Below, one piece after another: positions 5,754-6,729 of a stretch of 6,729 bases of DNA. Every line of letters begins with the position of its first letter. Within the stretch, counting starts at the first letter, position 1. A program made the position numbers and the translations under genes. The stretch lies in the NCBI GenBank assembly GCA_945873015.1, contig CAMCBY010000233.1, positions 1 to 6,729 of the forward strand, read 5' to 3'. The notes beneath the pieces are model-generated. The model saw nothing but the letters and a program-made list of their open reading frames with translations, did no database searches and had not been told where the DNA came from. The DNA comes from Klebsiella pneumoniae (GTDB lineage: Bacteria > Pseudomonadota > Gammaproteobacteria > Ga0077536).

Positions 5754-6729
5754 CTACAGCAGCGCGGTGTCGATATCCGCGACGGCTGCCGAACCGTAAA
5801 CGATGATGTCGGCCAGCGCGCCGGCGCGCGGCAACAGTTGCGCGGCATAGAAACCCGCGCTCTCGAGTTTGGCGCGATAGAAATCATCGCCGCTCTGCTG
5901 CTGCGCCGCGCTGCGCGCCGCGGCTTCCGCCATCATCCAGCCACCACAGACGAGGCCGGCGAGCTGCAGGTAGGACACCGCCGCTGAGGCCGGCAGGCGC
6001 GGATCAGATGCCGCGCCACACAGCCAGCCCACCACCGTTTCGAGATGGTCGACCGCCACCGCGAGGCTGTCGCGCACTTTGCCGGCCGTACCGTCCAGGC
6101 TCTGCATGTTGGCCACGGTGGCGCGCATGTCGGCAATCAATTCGCGCATGGCATGACCGCCATCGCGCAAGGTCTTGCGCCCGACCAAATCGCCGGCTTG
6201 AATGCCGGTCGTGCCTTCATAAATAGGCGCGATACGCGCATCGCGGAAATACTGCGCGGCGCCGGTTTCTTCGATGAAACCCATGCCGCCATGCACCTGC
6301 ACACCAATCGAAGTAAGCTCGGCGCCGGTCTCGGTGCACCAGGCTTTGACTATCGGTGTCAGCAGATCGCCACGCCGCTCAGCGCGCGCGCGCCGCTCGG
6401 CGTCAGGATGCAGTTCAGCTGTGTCGTATTCGACCGCGCACAGGAAGGCGACCGCGCGCATCGCTTCAATCTGACACTTCATGGTCATGAGCATGCGCTT
6501 GACGTCGGGATGTTCGATGATGCTCGCGCGCGGCCCGGCACCCGGCGCCTGGCCCTGCACACGATCACGCGCATGCTGCAAAGCCTTCTGGTAGGCGCGC
6601 TCGGCAATCGCCACGCCTTCGCGACCGACCGCGTGGCGCGCAGCATTCATCATGGTGAACATATGCATGAGGCCCTTGTTGGCCTCACCCACCAGGTAAC
6701 CGACGGCGCCGCCGTTATCGCCGTAAGAC
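5754..6729 (-). CDS. Acyl-CoA dehydrogenase with extra C-terminal domain, C-terminal part (5' end outside window)
   Basis: The frame is open through the right edge, so only the last 324 residues are seen; full-length relatives are about 590-600 residues, so roughly 270 N-terminal residues are missing. The first visible residues, SYGDNGGAVGYLVGEANKGL, belong to the middle of the protein; the GTG at 6690-6692 is an internal Val, not a start. The helical acyl-CoA dehydrogenase domain follows, with FTMMNAAR, VQVHGGMGF and the catalytic segment IYEGTTGIQ, whose Glu (codon 6216-6218) is the expected base that removes the alpha proton, as in MCAD Glu376. After DLVGRKTL comes the additional C-terminal helical domain of the long bacterial subgroup, which includes FadE-like enzymes and the 3-methylmercaptopropionyl-CoA dehydrogenase DmdC. 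The enzyme oxidises an acyl-CoA to the 2-enoyl-CoA using FAD, passing electrons to ETF. The chain length or substrate cannot be read from this fragment. The stop is TAG at 5754-5756, followed by a stem-loop, suggesting its transcript may end there. Confidence 0.9.
   Translation of the reverse strand, partial: SYGDNGGAVGYLVGEANKGLMHMFTMMNAARHAVGREGVAIAERAYQKALQHARDRVQGQAPGAGPRASIIEHPDVKRMLMTMKCQIEAMRAVAFLCAVEYDTAELHPDAERRARAERRGDLLTPIVKAWCTETGAELTSIGVQVHGGMGFIEETGAAQYFRDARIAPIYEGTTGIQAGDLVGRKTLRDGGHAMRELIADMRATVANMQSLDGTAGKVRDSLAVAVDHLETVVGWLCGAASDPRLPASAAVSYLQLAGLVCGGWMMAEAAARSAAQQQSGDDFYRAKLESAGFYAAQLLPRAGALADIIVYGSAAVADIDTALL

Noticed and set aside
5234..5887. A 217-codon minus-strand frame spanning the CoA-binding gene and the gap before it.
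   Set aside because: It is out of frame with the CoA-binding protein and also overlaps the end of the acyl-CoA dehydrogenase; its Arg/Pro/Ser-rich translation has no family pattern.
6690..6692. GTG as the start of a 312-residue acyl-CoA dehydrogenase.
   Set aside because: The frame continues open to the window edge and the upstream residues match the conserved interior of the family, so this is an internal Val codon of a cut gene.

Overview
The window is ordinary-looking chromosomal DNA from a GC-rich (about 60 % by eye) proteobacterium. A gammaproteobacterium or near relative is the best guess, from the RimO, MetY and D-2-hydroxyacid dehydrogenase types; no species can be named from the sequence alone. 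All genes lie on the minus strand, so transcription runs from high to low coordinates. Coding density is high, the gaps are short, and no tRNA, rRNA, CRISPR array, insertion sequence or phage gene was seen.

In transcription order: (1) the C-terminal 324 residues of a long-form, two-C-terminal-domain acyl-CoA dehydrogenase, whose 5' end lies beyond the right edge; (2) a GC-rich stem-loop and a weak extended -10 box; (3) a small CoA-binding Rossmann protein (GTG start, good Shine-Dalgarno); (4) metY, O-acetylhomoserine sulfhydrylase; (5) an FAD-linked D-2-hydroxyacid dehydrogenase of the D-2-hydroxyglutarate/D-lactate type, 18 nt after metY; (6) a possible promoter; (7) a hot-dog acyl-CoA thioesterase; (8) a gamma-glutamyltransferase-family Ntn hydrolase overlapping the thioesterase by 16 nt; (9) a plausible sigma70 promoter; (10) the first 14 codons of rimO, the ribosomal protein S12 methylthiotransferase, cut by the left edge.

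The genes do not spell out one known pathway. CoA-binding protein, metY and the D-2-hydroxyacid dehydrogenase look like one transcript; thioesterase and GGT-like gene look like a second, translationally coupled one; rimO and the acyl-CoA dehydrogenase appear to belong to flanking units. Points worth a second look are the GGT-like enzyme, which keeps the catalytic Thr but lacks the residues that hold a gamma-glutamyl group; the dehydrogenase, whose substrate pocket seems to depart from true D-2-hydroxyglutarate dehydrogenases; and the proximity of a DmdC-like acyl-CoA dehydrogenase to a methanethiol-capable MetY. I found no evidence of a wholly new system.
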